From Nocardia sp. BMG51109 (lineage in GTDB: Bacteria; Actinomycetota; Actinomycetes; Mycobacteriales; Mycobacteriaceae), in the NCBI RefSeq assembly GCF_000526215.1, contig NZ_JAFQ01000004.1, positions 3,472,001 through 3,536,000 on the forward strand: a stretch of 64,000 nt of DNA, in the 5' to 3' direction. Positions 46,043-57,638 of the stretch are shown here, piece by piece. Every line of letters starts with the position of its first letter. The first letter of the stretch is position 1. The position numbers and the translations under genes are program-made. The notes under the pieces are model-generated. The model saw only the letters and a program-made list of their open reading frames with translations, was not told where the DNA came from and did not search any database.

Positions 46043-46921
46043 GTGAGCCGATTTCCGCTGCGCCCCGCGATCCGCGATGCCGAGCAGACGTTGCGGGCCG
46101 TGGGAGTTGCCGGTTCGCGCGGCGATGCCGAACTCCTGGCCGCCCATGTGCTGGGGGTGGAGCGGCCGCGGCTGGCGCTGATCGACACGGTGACCGCCGA
46201 GCAGCTGGGCGAGTTCCGGAAGCTGGTGGCGCGGCGCGCGGAACGGGTTCCGCTGCAACATCTCACGGGCACCGCCGCCATGGGGGAGATCGATCTCGAC
46301 GTGGGCCCCGGTGTTTTCGTGCCGCGGCCCGAGACCGAACTGCTGTTCGCCTGGGCCCTGGAGCAATGGGCGGCGGGCCACGCGCACCGGCCGGTCGTGG
46401 TCGATCTGTGCACCGGATCGGGGGCGCTGGCCCTGGCGATCGCGCACGCCCGCCCGGACGCCGAGGTGCACGCGGTCGAACTCGATCCGGCGGCGCTGAA
46501 CTGGGCGAGACGCAACGCCGATCTCCGCGAGGCCGCCGGCGACACCCCGATCACCCTGCACGCCGGCGATGTCACCGACCCGCGAAACCTGACCGGCCTC
46601 GACGGCCGCGTCGACATGGTCGTCGCCAACCCGCCCTATATCCCGGCCGCCGCGGAGCTGGATCCCGAAGTGCGTGACCATGATCCGCACCCGGCGTTGT
46701 TCGGCGGTGCCGACGGTCTCGACGTGATCCGCCCGATGATCGGCACGATCGCCCGGCTCTTGCGCACCGGCGGCGTTACCGCGGTGGAGCACGACGACAC
46801 CAACGGATCCGCCACCGCTGCCCTGTTCACCGCACACGGCGGTTTCACCGAGGTGACCGAACACCTGGACCTTGCCGCCAGACCGCGCTTCGTCACCGCC
46901 CGCCGCACGAGCGGCCGCTGA
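46043..46921 (+). CDS. prmC: Release-factor glutamine methyltransferase
   Basis: About 292 residues from GTG 46043 (GGAGGG immediately upstream; ATG 46004 is an alternative). An N-terminal helical domain (RDAEQTLRAVGVAGSRGDAE) is followed by VFVPRPETELLFAWAL and a Rossmann fold with SAM loop VVDLCTGSGALALAIA and catalytic NPPY (196–199). It N5-methylates the GGQ glutamine of the release factors, one of which is encoded just upstream. The spacing of about 140 bases from prfA suggests co-transcription. Confidence 0.95.
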   Translation: MSRFPLRPAIRDAEQTLRAVGVAGSRGDAELLAAHVLGVERPRLALIDTVTAEQLGEFRKLVARRAERVPLQHLTGTAAMGEIDLDVGPGVFVPRPETELLFAWALEQWAAGHAHRPVVVDLCTGSGALALAIAHARPDAEVHAVELDPAALNWARRNADLREAAGDTPITLHAGDVTDPRNLTGLDGRVDMVVANPPYIPAAAELDPEVRDHDPHPALFGGADGLDVIRPMIGTIARLLRTGGVTAVEHDDTNGSATAALFTAHGGFTEVTEHLDLAARPRFVTARRTSGR

Positions 46922-47420
46922 CGGAGCACGGCCCGCCGACCTCGCGGCAGCCGGTCGGTCTACCGACGGAATGACCACGACCTCCTGAAACGGCGGAGCT
47001 GTCGGCGGTGACATCGAGACCTCTGCGGACGTCGACCGGCGGCGTGGATCCGGGCACGCGCGGACACGGTGGGCGCCATCACGCTTCAGCGGCTCGACGG
47101 GACCGCTGGACATCGATCGAGCCGGAGCCGACGACTGCGTTTCGCCCGAAAGTAGCGAACGTTGTCGTTTCACTCGGGGCGCCGGCGCTGCACTGATTGT
47201 CCGGACGGAACCCGGCGGACGACCGTCGGCGAAAACACGGCCGCGGACGTCATCGCGGGGTTCGAGCCGGTGTAACCACCGGAGCGGCATAGCGGCCCCG
47301 CGCATCCTCGGGGTTCCGGACTTCTCCCGCCCGGGCCGAACCTTGCGGGCCGCGCCGCTCGCCCGTGCCCGCGACCCGCCGGGCACATGCGGTGCGGTGG
47401 CGTTCAATAGACTCTGCGCC
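46922..47420. other. Intergenic gap, 499 bases
   Basis: No supported gene. A small dyad GTCGGT-CT-ACCGAC stands near 46955–46968 and may end the prmC transcript. Near the 3' end, TAGACT (47408–47413) is the −10 of the next gene. Confidence 0.5.
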
Positions 47421-48086
47421 GTGAGCACCGTCTACGACTGCACCGATCCCGACTCACGGGTCGCGGGGCTGACCGCCGCGCGCACGGCCCTGAAATCCGG
47501 GCGGCTGGCCGTCATCCCGACCGATACGCTGTACGGCCTCGCCGCCGACGCGTTCGATTCGGCGGCCGTCAACGCCTTGCTCGCGGCCAAGCGCCGCGGC
47601 CGGGACATGCCGGTGTCGATCCTGGTCGGCTCCTGGAACACCATCGACGGCCTGGTGTTCTCCGTGCAGCCCCGGGCGCGGGATCTGATCCGGGCGTTCT
47701 GGCCCGGCGGCCTGAGCCTCGTCGTGCAGCAGGCGCCCTCGCTGGCCTGGGACCTCGGTGACACCCGCGGCACGGTCATGCTGCGGATGCCGCTGCATCC
47801 GGTCGTGCTGGAGCTGCTGCGCGAGGTGGGCCCGCTGGCCCAGTCGAGCGCCAATGTCTCGGGCCGCCCGCCCGCCACCACGGTGCACGAGGCGCGTGAG
47901 CAGCTCGGCGATCTGGTCGGGGTGTACCTGGACGGCGGCAAGGCCGAGCACAGCGTCCCCTCCACGATCCTCGACCTCACCGCGGACACCCCGCGCATCC
48001 TGCGCGAGGGCGCCGTGCCGACCGACCAGGTGGCCGAGGTGCTGGGTCTCTCACCGGACGAACTGACGCCCGAGACCGCACGCTGA
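47421..48086 (+). CDS. tsaC: L-threonylcarbamoyladenylate synthase (Sua5/YciO/YrdC family)
   Basis: 221 residues. YrdC-fold signatures: GRLAVIPTDTLYGLAADAF, LAAKRRGRDMPVSILVGSW, RAFWPGGLSLVVQQAPSLAW, TVMLRMPLHPVVLELL, LAQSSANVSGRPPATTVHEA, and VPSTILDLTADTPRILREGA at the end. It makes the threonylcarbamoyl-AMP used for t6A37 modification of tRNA. TAGACT lies exactly seven bases before GTG 47421 and there is no Shine-Dalgarno sequence: a leaderless mRNA. Same position as Rv1301 in M. tuberculosis. Confidence 0.94.
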   Translation: MSTVYDCTDPDSRVAGLTAARTALKSGRLAVIPTDTLYGLAADAFDSAAVNALLAAKRRGRDMPVSILVGSWNTIDGLVFSVQPRARDLIRAFWPGGLSLVVQQAPSLAWDLGDTRGTVMLRMPLHPVVLELLREVGPLAQSSANVSGRPPATTVHEAREQLGDLVGVYLDGGKAEHSVPSTILDLTADTPRILREGAVPTDQVAEVLGLSPDELTPETAR

Positions 48087-48220
48087 CCGGCCCGGCCGGT
48101 CGGTCGTTCGATGTCGCAAGTGCGCCAACCACTTCGGTTGTGTCGGCCGGGCAATCCGAACATCCGGCAACCCGGCGGCCGAATGGCGGAATGTGGACGG
48201 ATCAGTGTAAGGATGAACGG

Positions 48221-48346
48221 GTGAGCACGATCAGCAACCGCGCCCGCCTCGACCACCTCCGGCCCGGCGCCCATCCGGCGGCGGCCGGCACCGTCGCCGC
48301 GCCGGGCGCCGCGCCGGTCGCTCGATTCGGCGCGCTGTCCTGCTGA
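48221..48346 (+). CDS. Short leaderless ORF (41 codons) before wecA
   Basis: GTG 48221 is preceded by TAAGGA and seven bases, the spacing of leaderless genes here; AAGGA could alternatively act as a ribosome-binding site. The peptide begins VSTISNRARLDHLRPGAHPA and ends RFGALSC. No family recognised. It ends 24 bases before the wecA start and could be a leader peptide. Confidence 0.4.
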   Translation: MSTISNRARLDHLRPGAHPAAAGTVAAPGAAPVARFGALSC

Positions 48347-48370
48347 CGTGGTGGCGCCGCACATGATCAG

Positions 48371-49558
48371 GTGGGCCGTCGCGTGGTAGGGGTGAGCGCG
48401 GTCGTTCCCCAGCGGGAGCTGCTGCTGGTGATGCTCGTCGCGACCGTGGTGACGCTGCTGTCGACCGGCGGGGTGCGCGTCCTCGCGATCGGCTTCGGCG
48501 CGGTCGCCGTGCCGCGCGACCGCGACGTGCACGTGAAGCCGATACCCCGGATGGGCGGCGTCGGCATCTACCTGGGCTTCGCCGCGGCTGTGCTGTTCGC
48601 CCACCAACTTCCCGCACTGCGGCGCGGGTTCGACTACGGCCCGAACATCCCGATGGCCGTGCTGGTGGCCGGCACCCTGATCGTGCTGGTGGGGATCGTG
48701 GACGACCGCTGGGGTCTCGACGCCCTGACCAAGTTCGTCGGGCAGGTCACGGCCGCCGGCGTGATGGCCGTGATGGGCCTGAGCTGGTACGGCATCTACA
48801 ACCCGTTCACCAATTCCACGATCTCCCTGGACACGCTGCAGGGCGGTCTGATCACCGTGGCGGTGACGGTCACCCTGATCAACGCGATGAACTTCGTCGA
48901 CGGACTGGACGGCTTGGCCGCCGGGCTCGGCATGATCGCCGCGGCCGCGGTCTTCGTCTTCTCGCTCGGCGTCATGTACGCGCAGGGCGGTTCCGTCGAC
49001 ACCTATCCGCCGGCGCTGCTCGCGGCCGTCCTGGCCGGTGCCTGCCTGGGCTTTCTCCCGCACAATTTCCAGCCGGCCCGCATCTTCATGGGCGACTCCG
49101 GATCGATGCTGATCGGCCTCGTGCTGGCCGCCGTCTCGTCGAGCGTCTCCGGCCGCATTCCGTTGCAGAGCTACGGCCCGCGCGACATCGTCGGCCTGCT
49201 GTCGCCCCTGCTGCTGGTGGGCGCGGTGATGTTCATTCCGGTGCTGGATCTGGTGCTGGCGATCGTGCGCCGGGTGCGGGCCGGGGTCAGCTTCTCCACG
49301 CCGGACAAGATGCATCTGCACCACCGGCTGCTGCAGATCGGTCATTCCCAGCGCCGGGTAGTGCTGACGATCTACCTATGGGTCGGCGTGCTGGCCTTCG
49401 GTGCGGTGGGGACGTCGCTGATGGACCGCCGGGTGGTGGTGTTGCTGTTCGCCGCCGGGCTGGTGTTCGCGCTGGTGGTGACGATGGTGCCGTCGCTGCG
49501 CGAGGCCCTCGGCATCCGGCGGCGGGCCCCGCGCGGGCCGGGCCCCGGTGCGGAATAG
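48371..49558 (+). CDS. wecA: Polyprenyl-phosphate GlcNAc-1-phosphate transferase (WecA/Rfe)
   Basis: 395 residues from GTG 48371 (GTG 48392 also possible), about 10–11 membrane helices. Family motifs: VPRDRDVHVKPIPRMGGVGI, GIVDDRWGLDALTKFVGQ (the DDxx(D/N) metal site), NAMNFVDGLDGLAAGLG, NFQPARIFMGDSGSMLIGL, and DKMHLHHRLLQIGHSQRR with the cytosolic His-rich motif. It transfers GlcNAc-1-phosphate to decaprenyl phosphate, the first step of the arabinogalactan linkage unit. It matches Rv1302 in place and sequence and precedes the ATP synthase operon. Confidence 0.93.
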   Translation: MGRRVVGVSAVVPQRELLLVMLVATVVTLLSTGGVRVLAIGFGAVAVPRDRDVHVKPIPRMGGVGIYLGFAAAVLFAHQLPALRRGFDYGPNIPMAVLVAGTLIVLVGIVDDRWGLDALTKFVGQVTAAGVMAVMGLSWYGIYNPFTNSTISLDTLQGGLITVAVTVTLINAMNFVDGLDGLAAGLGMIAAAAVFVFSLGVMYAQGGSVDTYPPALLAAVLAGACLGFLPHNFQPARIFMGDSGSMLIGLVLAAVSSSVSGRIPLQSYGPRDIVGLLSPLLLVGAVMFIPVLDLVLAIVRRVRAGVSFSTPDKMHLHHRLLQIGHSQRRVVLTIYLWVGVLAFGAVGTSLMDRRVVVLLFAAGLVFALVVTMVPSLREALGIRRRAPRGPGPGAE

Positions 49559-49572
49559 GTAGAGTGTCCGGC

Positions 49573-50118
49573 GTGAGCACGGCATCCGACCAATCTCCCG
49601 ACGCTCCTCCCGCGGAGTCGAGCGACGGGCACGATGCTGTGCCCAACCAGGAGCCAGAACAACACAGCCAGGAGGCGCACCCCGAGACCGCCGATTCGGC
49701 ACTGCGCGCCGCGTTGCGCTACGGCGTCGCGGGGCTGATCGCGCTCGTGGTGGTCGGCGCCGTGCTGGGGTCGATCTTCGCCGGGCTCCCCGGACTGTGG
49801 GGCGCGCTGATCGGCTCGGCCATCGGCGGCTTCTTCATTCTCACCACCGCCGCATTGGTGCTGTTCAGCGCGAGATTGGAATCCGGCACCCAGGGCATGG
49901 TGATGCTCGGCGGCTGGGTGGCCAAGCTGCTGATCGTGATGGTCGTGGTCGCGGCGCTGAAGCAGTTCGACTTCTACAGCCCGGGCACGTTGTTCCTCAC
50001 CGTGGTCGGTGCGTTACTCATCGTGCTCGGCGCGGAAACGTACGGTCTTCTGCGGCAACGAGTTCCGGTGGTGGATCCGCCGGCCGAGGGGGCGGACCAA
50101 GATCGTTCAAACGTTTGA
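49573..50118 (+). CDS. AtpI-like membrane protein of the ATP synthase operon
   Basis: 181 residues; acidic, disordered first 40 residues, then four membrane helices (YGVAGLIALVVVGAVLGSIF, LWGALIGSAIGGFFILTTAA, MVMLGGWVAKLLIVMVVVAA, LFLTVVGALLIVLGAETYGL). It corresponds in place to Rv1303 and to the i-subunit-like proteins thought to help c-ring assembly. TAGAGT plus seven bases before GTG 49573 marks a leaderless start. It ends inside the palindrome TCAAACGTTTGA (50107–50118). Confidence 0.85.
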   Translation: MSTASDQSPDAPPAESSDGHDAVPNQEPEQHSQEAHPETADSALRAALRYGVAGLIALVVVGAVLGSIFAGLPGLWGALIGSAIGGFFILTTAALVLFSARLESGTQGMVMLGGWVAKLLIVMVVVAALKQFDFYSPGTLFLTVVGALLIVLGAETYGLLRQRVPVVDPPAEGADQDRSNV

Positions 50119-50150
50119 GCGCACCCCCTACACGTTGTCGTAGATGGCTT

Positions 50151-50165
50151 GGTAAACTCTTTACC
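50151..50165 (+). promoter_or_regulatory. Atp operon promoter region with palindrome over the −10
   Basis: GGTAAA-CTC-TTTACC is a perfect inverted repeat. It contains TAAACT (50153–50158), which with the preceding TGG makes an extended −10. No good −35 is present. A repressor bound to the dyad would block this promoter (inference). Confidence 0.5.
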
Positions 50166-50225
50166 GTAGGCAGCCATCCGAGGGCGATCACACCGATCGG
50201 GGTCTGGGTGGTTATGCTTACAGCC

Positions 50226-50315
50226 GTGCCGGATCCTGAGGGGTTTCGGCTCTGCACCGTCGACGATGTCGCCGACGTACAGACGCCACGGCGGGTGAGC
50301 CCGTTCAGCTGCTGA
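50226..50315 (+). CDS. Predicted leaderless leader peptide (29 codons) before atpB
   Basis: TATGCT (50213–50218), seven bases, then GTG 50226: the same leaderless spacing as in proven-type genes nearby. The peptide begins MPDPEGFRLCTVDDVADVQT and ends SPFSC. It lies about 40–100 bases before the atpB start and could tune atp expression through translation. No homologue known to me. Confidence 0.4.
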   Translation: MPDPEGFRLCTVDDVADVQTPRRVSPFSC

Positions 50316-50411
50316 CGAACTTCGAGCCGACCTGAGTCGACCACCAGATCGTCAATGTCCGATCGAACCGCGGGTGGAAACACGGCCCGCGGCCGAACAC
50401 GGGAGAGAACG

Positions 50412-51203
50412 CTGAGCGTCACCACCTTGGCGAGCGAGTTCCACGCTCCTTCGCTGTCAGATTTCTTCCCTCCAGCTGTGCTGTTCGAGGGGACGCCTTT
50501 CGAGCTCGACCGTTTGATGCTCGTCCGCATCCTGATGGCGGTGATCTTGATTGCGGTGATGTTGCTCGCATTCCGCAGTCCCAAGATCGTTCCGCGCGGT
50601 CTGCAGAACGTCGCGGAGTACGGCCTGCTGTTCGTCAAGGAACAGATCTGCGAGGAGATCCTCGGTAAGGAAACGGGCCGGAAGTATTTCCCGCTGATCG
50701 CGACGATCTTCTTCACGATCCTGTTCCTGAACTTCTCCAGCATCATCCCGTTCCTGAACATCTCCTCGAACGCCCGAGTCGGCATGCCGCTGGTGCTGGC
50801 CGTGATTGCCTACGTCGCCTTCAATGCCATCGGCATCAAGAAGTACGGCTTCTGGAAGTACATGCGCTCGAGCATCGTGGTGCCGGATGTGCCGCCCGCG
50901 ATGCACGTGCTGCTGATTCCGATCGAGTTCATCTCGACCTTCGTCCTGCGCCCGTTCACGCTCACCGTCCGTCTCATGGCCAATATGCTGGCCGGACACA
51001 TCATGCTGGTGCTGTTCTTCTCGGCAACCCAGTTCTTCCTGTTCGACGGCGCCGCGTGGATGAAGGGACTGTCGCCGTTCGCGCTCGCGGGCGGATTCGC
51101 CTTCACCATGTTCGAGATGCTGGTGATCTTCCTGCAGGCCTACGTTTTCGCGCTGCTGACCGCCGTGTACATCAGTCTGGCGCAGCACGCCGATTCGCAC
51201 TGA
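50412..51203 (+). CDS. atpB: ATP synthase Fo subunit a
   Basis: About 263 residues if the CTG at 50412 is used; GGGAGAGAACG stands at the right distance before that codon, while ATG 50355 (19 residues longer) has no ribosome-binding site. Conservation starts at LASEFHAPSLSDFFPPA. Membrane protein with five to six helices; the essential proton-channel Arg is in FVLRPFTLTVRLMANMLAGH, and the last helix is MLVIFLQAYVFALLTAVYIS. It forms the proton half-channels beside the c-ring. First structural gene of atpBEFHAGDC. Confidence 0.95.
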   Translation: MSVTTLASEFHAPSLSDFFPPAVLFEGTPFELDRLMLVRILMAVILIAVMLLAFRSPKIVPRGLQNVAEYGLLFVKEQICEEILGKETGRKYFPLIATIFFTILFLNFSSIIPFLNISSNARVGMPLVLAVIAYVAFNAIGIKKYGFWKYMRSSIVVPDVPPAMHVLLIPIEFISTFVLRPFTLTVRLMANMLAGHIMLVLFFSATQFFLFDGAAWMKGLSPFALAGGFAFTMFEMLVIFLQAYVFALLTAVYISLAQHADSH

Positions 51204-51219
51204 ACGCACGACCGCATAA

Positions 51220-51522
<303 letters not shown>

Positions 51523-51527
51523 TTGCC

Positions 51528-52082
51528 ATGAATACGATCCATGTGCTCGCTCAGGAGGCGGAGGATAAGAATCCTCTGCTTCCCGAGACGTATGACATCG
51601 TCTGGTCGCTGATCGTCACCGTCGTCATCGCGTTCGTCTTCTACAAGTACGTCGTTCCGCGCTTGATGAAGGTGCTCAACGAGCGGTCGGACAAGATCGA
51701 GGGCGGCATCGCGAAGGCCGAGGCCGCACAGGCCGAGGCGCAGGCGACCTTGGAGCAGTACCAGCAGCAGCTGGCCGAGGCCCGGCTCGAGGCCGCGCGC
51801 ATCCGCGAGGAGGCGCGCACCCAGGGCCAGCAGATCCTGGCGCAGCTGCGCTCGGAGGCGCAGTCCGAGGCCGACCGCATCGTGGCCTCCGGGCATGCCC
51901 AGCTGGAGGCCCAGCGTCAGCAGATCGTGACCGAGCTGCGGGCGGAATTGGGGCACACCGCCGTCGACCTGGCCGAGAAGATCATCGGGCAGTCGGTGTC
52001 GGACGAGGCCAAGCAGGCCGCGTCGATCGACCGGTTCCTGACCGAACTGGACGAGAAGAGCGGCATCGGGGTCGGACGGTAG
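51528..52082 (+). CDS. atpF: ATP synthase Fo subunit b
   Basis: 184 residues: one N-terminal membrane helix ([20 protein letters not shown]) followed by a long charged coiled coil rich in Glu, Ala, Gln and Arg ([20 protein letters not shown] and onward). It is the stator stalk linking subunit a to delta. It starts five bases after atpE. In mycobacteria a second b-like part is fused to delta; that fusion is absent here. Confidence 0.96.
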   Translation: MNTIHVLAQEAEDKNPLLPETYDIVWSLIVTVVIAFVFYKYVVPRLMKVLNERSDKIEGGIAKAEAAQAEAQATLEQYQQQLAEARLEAARIREEARTQGQQILAQLRSEAQSEADRIVASGHAQLEAQRQQIVTELRAELGHTAVDLAEKIIGQSVSDEAKQAASIDRFLTELDEKSGIGVGR

Positions 52083-52106
52083 AACCACCGGCAGGAACCG
52101 AACACA

Positions 52107-52931
52107 ATGAAGGTGGGAAGCATGTACGCAGCGAGCCGCGAGGCGAGTTCCCGGGCCCGGGAGACTCTGTCGGCTGCTCTGGCCGCGACCAGCCATATCG
52201 CGGCCACGACGGGCTCCGAACTGTTCGCCGTTGTCGCCGTGCTCGACGACCAGCGGTCGCTGCGTGTAGCGCTCGCGGATAAGTCGGCGTCCAGTTCGGC
52301 GCGCGCCGAACTGGCCGAACGCGTCTTCGGCGGCAAGATCAGCGCGGCCACCACGACCGTGCTGACGACGGCGGTCGCCCAGGACTGGTCCCGCACCCGG
52401 GATCTGGTCGACACCCTGGTGCTGCTGGGTCAGGAGGCGCTGCTGCGGGCCGCGGCCGACGGCGGTCGTATCGACGCCGTCGAGGACGAGCTGTTCCGGC
52501 TCGGCCGCATCGTCGAGGACAACCCGGACCTGGAGCAGGCGCTGGCCGGTCGCGGCCGGAGCGCCGCCGACCGGCGGGGCCTGCTCGAGCGCCTGCTCGC
52601 CGGCAAGGTCGAGGACATCACGTTGCAGCTGGCCGGGCAGGCGGTCGGCCGTTCGCACGGCGACGTGGGCGTCGTCTTCGACAAGTTGTCGGAACTGGCG
52701 GCGTCGCTGCGCAAGCAGATCGTCGCGCACGTGCGCGCGGCGACGGACCTGACGTCGCAGCAGCGGGAGCATCTGGCGGCCTCGTTGCGGCGAATCTACG
52801 ACAAGCCGGTCACGGTGCACGTCCAGGTCGACCCGGACCTCCTGGCCGGTGTCGTCGTGCGGATCGGCGACGACGTGATCGATGGCAGCGCGGTGGGCCG
52901 GCTCCGGCGGCTGCGTCAGTCCCTCGGCTGA
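52107..52931 (+). CDS. atpH: ATP synthase F1 subunit delta
   Basis: 274 residues (ATG 52107; ATG 52122 is the alternative). Longer than E. coli delta (about 177) but without the b-type N-terminal coiled coil of the mycobacterial b-delta fusion. The C-terminal part has [19 protein letters not shown] and [20 protein letters not shown], the delta/OSCP signature. It joins the b stalk to the alpha-beta head. Spacing to atpF is 24 bases. Confidence 0.95.
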   Translation: MKVGSMYAASREASSRARETLSAALAATSHIAATTGSELFAVVAVLDDQRSLRVALADKSASSSARAELAERVFGGKISAATTTVLTTAVAQDWSRTRDLVDTLVLLGQEALLRAAADGGRIDAVEDELFRLGRIVEDNPDLEQALAGRGRSAADRRGLLERLLAGKVEDITLQLAGQAVGRSHGDVGVVFDKLSELAASLRKQIVAHVRAATDLTSQQREHLAASLRRIYDKPVTVHVQVDPDLLAGVVVRIGDDVIDGSAVGRLRRLRQSLG

Positions 52932-52995
52932 CCGGTCGGCCCGGCGCCACCAACTCCCGACATTCCCAGACCAGACAGCGAGAGCAGGAAGAACC

Positions 52996-54633
52996 ATGGC
53001 GGAGCTGACGATCTCCCCCGACGAGATCCGTAGCGCGATCGAGAGCTACACCCAGAGCTACACCCCCGAGACCTCGATCGAGGAAATCGGTGTCGTCACC
53101 GACACCAGCGACGGCATCGCCCACGTCAGTGGCCTGCCGTCGGCGATGGCCAACGAGCTGCTCGAATTCCCGGGCGGCGTGCTGGGCGTCGCGCTGAACC
53201 TCGAGGACAACGCGATCGGCGCGGTCATCCTGGGTGAGTTCGACTCCATCGAGGAGGGCCAGCAGGTCCGCCGCACCGGTGACGTGCTCTCGGTGCCGGT
53301 CGGCGACAAGTTCCTCGGTCGCGTCATCAACCCGCTCGGCAAGCCGATCGACGGCCTGGGCGACATCGAGTCCGACGACCGCCGCGTGCTGGAGTTGCAG
53401 GCCGCCAGCGTGCTGGAGCGCCAGCCGGTCGAGGAGCCGATGGCCACCGGCATCACTGCGATCGACGCGTTGACCGCGATCGGCCGCGGCCAGCGTCAGC
53501 TGATCATCGGCGACCGCAAGACCGGCAAGACCGCCGTCTGCATCGACGCCATCCTGAACCAGAAGGCGAACTGGGAGTCGGGCGACCCCAAGAAGCAGAT
53601 GCGCTGCATCTACGTCGCCATCGGCCAGAAGGGTTCCACCATCGCCGGCGTCAAGGCCGCGCTGGAGGAGCACGGCGCGATGGAGTACACCACCATCGTC
53701 GCGGCGCCCGCATCCGACTCGGCCGGCTTCAAATGGCTTGCGCCCTACACCGGTTCGGCCCTCGGCCAGCACTGGATGTACCAGGGCAAGCACGTCCTGA
53801 TCGTGTTCGACGACCTGTCCAAGCAGGCCGAGGCATACCGCGCGATCTCGCTGCTGCTGCGCCGCCCGCCGGGCCGCGAGGCGTACCCGGGCGACGTGTT
53901 CTACCTGCATTCGCGCCTGCTGGAGCGCTGCGCGAAGCTGTCCGACGAGATGGGCGCGGGCTCGATGACCGGTCTGCCGATCATCGAGACCAAGGCCGGC
54001 GACATCTCGGCGTTCATCCCGACCAACGTCATCTCCATCACCGACGGCCAGGTCTTCCTCGAGTCCGACCTGTTCAACAAGGGTGTGCGCCCGGCGATCA
54101 ACGTCGGTACCTCCGTCTCCCGCGTGGGTGGCGCCGCGCAGACCAAGGGCATGAAGACCGTCGCCGGTTCGCTGCGCCTGGAAATGGCCCAGTACCGCGA
54201 ACTGGAGGCGTTCTCCGCCTTCGCCTCCGACCTGGACGCGGCCTCGTTGGCGCAGCTGGAGCGCGGTGCCCGCTGGGTCGAGCTGTTGAAGCAGGACCAG
54301 TACACGCCGGTCGCGGTCGAGGATCAGATCGTCTCGATCTTCCTGGTCGACTCCGGCTACTTCGACACGGTGCCGGTCGACGATGTGCGCCGCTTCAACG
54401 TCGAGCTGCTGGAGGATCTGCACCGCAGCGCCGCCGACGCGTTCAAGGCGATCGAGGGCGGCAAGAGGCTCGAGGGCGAGGCCGCCGAGCAGATCAAGGC
54501 CGCCACCGACAAGTTCAAGCAGGGCTTCCTGGCCTCCGACGGCAGCCGCGTGGTGAACGAGGCGGCCGCCGGCGAACTGGGCCACGAAGAGGTCGAGTCG
54601 TTGTCGGTCACTCGCAAGCACGTCGAGAAGTAA
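52996..54633 (+). CDS. atpA: ATP synthase F1 subunit alpha
   Basis: 545 residues. N-terminal helix [19 protein letters not shown]; beta-barrel with [20 protein letters not shown]-loop GDRKTGKT at 172–179; [20 protein letters not shown]; the arginine finger region [15 protein letters not shown]; and a C-terminal extension of about 30 residues ([20 protein letters not shown]), longer than in E. coli. Mycobacterial alpha has a comparable tail that restrains ATP hydrolysis. AGGAAGAACC precedes the ATG. Confidence 0.97.
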   Translation: MAELTISPDEIRSAIESYTQSYTPETSIEEIGVVTDTSDGIAHVSGLPSAMANELLEFPGGVLGVALNLEDNAIGAVILGEFDSIEEGQQVRRTGDVLSVPVGDKFLGRVINPLGKPIDGLGDIESDDRRVLELQAASVLERQPVEEPMATGITAIDALTAIGRGQRQLIIGDRKTGKTAVCIDAILNQKANWESGDPKKQMRCIYVAIGQKGSTIAGVKAALEEHGAMEYTTIVAAPASDSAGFKWLAPYTGSALGQHWMYQGKHVLIVFDDLSKQAEAYRAISLLLRRPPGREAYPGDVFYLHSRLLERCAKLSDEMGAGSMTGLPIIETKAGDISAFIPTNVISITDGQVFLESDLFNKGVRPAINVGTSVSRVGGAAQTKGMKTVAGSLRLEMAQYRELEAFSAFASDLDAASLAQLERGARWVELLKQDQYTPVAVEDQIVSIFLVDSGYFDTVPVDDVRRFNVELLEDLHRSAADAFKAIEGGKRLEGEAAEQIKAATDKFKQGFLASDGSRVVNEAAAGELGHEEVESLSVTRKHVEK

Positions 54634-54681
54634 GAGCCGGCGACATGGATACAGCACCGATGAAGGGAGTGTGAACGGCTG

Positions 54682-55647
54682 ATGGCAACCACTCGCGAAC
54701 TGCGCTCCCGCATCCGTAGTGTGAACTCGATCAAGAAGATCACCAAGGCCCAGGAACTGATCGCCACCTCGCGGATCACCAAGGCGCAGGCCCGGGTTGC
54801 CGCCGCGAAGCCGTACGCGGAGGAGATCACGAAGGTTCTGGGCGAGCTGGCGGCAGCCTCGACGAACCTCACGCATCCGCTGCTGACCGAGCGCCCCAAC
54901 CCGGCTCGGGCCGCCGTGCTGGTGATCACCAGCGACAGCGGCCAGGCCGGTGGTTACAACTCCAACGTGCTCAAGCGCGCCGAGGAGTTGATGACAACGC
55001 TGCGCTCGGAGGGCAAGGAGCCGGTGCTGTATGTGATGGGCGTGAAAGGCCTGACCTACTACAACTTCCGTAATCGCAGGCCGAGTGGCTCATGGGTCGG
55101 TTTCTCGCAGCGGCCGCACTACTCCGATGCGTCGGCGGCCTGCAACCACTTGGTGGCGGCCTTCATGGCCGGTGCCGAGGGCGAGGTTCCGACGGTGGAC
55201 GGCACGGGCACCATGGCGGGTATCGATGAGATCCACATCGTCTACACGCGTTTCGTCTCGATGCTGTCGCAGGTTCCGGAGGTGCGCCGGTTGGCGCCGA
55301 TCGAGGTCAGCTTCGTCGACGAGAACTACGAGCTGGGCGACGATTTCGTGACGGACAATCCCGACGCGAACGTCGGTCCCCAATACGAGTTCGAGCCGGA
55401 TGCGGACGTGTTGCTGGGCGCGCTGCTGCCGAAGTACGTGAACACTCGGATCTACTCGTCGTTGCTCGAGGCCGCGGCCTCGGAGCAGGCCGCGCGCCGC
55501 ACGGCCATGAAGGCGGCCACCGACAACGCCACGGATCTGGTGAACAGCCTGACCCGCCAGGCGAACTCGCTCCGGCAGGCCAACATCACCCAGGAAATCA
55601 GTGAAATCGTCGGCGGTGCGAATGCGCTGGCAGCTACTAGCGACTGA
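54682..55647 (+). CDS. atpG: ATP synthase F1 subunit gamma
   Basis: 321 residues. The N-terminal helix [20 protein letters not shown] and the C-terminal helix ([20 protein letters not shown] then [14 protein letters not shown]) form the rotating shaft. In the globular part, [21 protein letters not shown] is conserved. A longer loop around [17 protein letters not shown] and the acidic segment [20 protein letters not shown] reflect actinobacterial gamma subunits. It is followed by copy B of the 66-bp repeat instead of a short spacer. Confidence 0.97.
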   Translation: MATTRELRSRIRSVNSIKKITKAQELIATSRITKAQARVAAAKPYAEEITKVLGELAAASTNLTHPLLTERPNPARAAVLVITSDSGQAGGYNSNVLKRAEELMTTLRSEGKEPVLYVMGVKGLTYYNFRNRRPSGSWVGFSQRPHYSDASAACNHLVAAFMAGAEGEVPTVDGTGTMAGIDEIHIVYTRFVSMLSQVPEVRRLAPIEVSFVDENYELGDDFVTDNPDANVGPQYEFEPDADVLLGALLPKYVNTRIYSSLLEAAASEQAARRTAMKAATDNATDLVNSLTRQANSLRQANITQEISEIVGGANALAATSD

Positions 55648-55655
55648 GCCCACCC

Positions 55656-57189
<1,534 letters not shown>

Positions 57190-57194
57190 TCACC

Positions 57195-57587
57195 ATGGCT
57201 ACTGTGTCCGATTCAAATGCGATGTCAGTTGATCTGGTCGCCATCGAACGGCGACTGTGGTCCGGGCAGGCGAGCTTCGTCGTCGCCGAGACCACCGAGG
57301 GCCAGGTCGGCATTCTGCACGGCCACGAGCCGCTGCTCGGCCAACTGGTCGAGGGCGGCACGGTGATCATCGACAGCGCGGAAGGCGAGCGCATCGTCGC
57401 CGCCGTGCACGGCGGGTTCTTCTCGGTGACGGCATCGTCGGTGCGGATTCTCGCAGAGACCGCGGAATTCGCCGACGACGTGGACGTCGAGGCCGCGCGG
57501 GCGGTGCTCGCCGATCCGAACGCCTCCGAGCAGGCCCAGAATGCCGCGCGCGGGCAGGTCCGCGCGTTCGAGGCCGCGCGGGCCTGA
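57195..57587 (+). CDS. atpC: ATP synthase F1 subunit epsilon
   Basis: 130 residues. Beta-sandwich with [41 protein letters not shown] and [20 protein letters not shown]; a short two-helix C-terminus ends RAFEAARA. It connects gamma to the c-ring and can inhibit ATP hydrolysis. It starts five bases after atpD and closes the operon; a strong hairpin follows 19 bases after its stop. Confidence 0.96.
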   Translation: MATVSDSNAMSVDLVAIERRLWSGQASFVVAETTEGQVGILHGHEPLLGQLVEGGTVIIDSAEGERIVAAVHGGFFSVTASSVRILAETAEFADDVDVEAARAVLADPNASEQAQNAARGQVRAFEAARA

Positions 57588-57606
57588 TTCGAGCGGAAGT
57601 ATCGAG

Positions 57607-57638
57607 CGGCGGTCCCGGGATCACTCCCGGGGCCGCCG
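57607..57638 (+). terminator. Hairpin terminator of the atp operon
   Basis: CGGCGGTCCCGGGA (57607–57620), loop TCAC, and TCCCGGGGCCGCCG (57625–57638) pair over 14 positions with one G·U. There is no T-run, as is common in high-GC actinobacteria. Confidence 0.8.
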
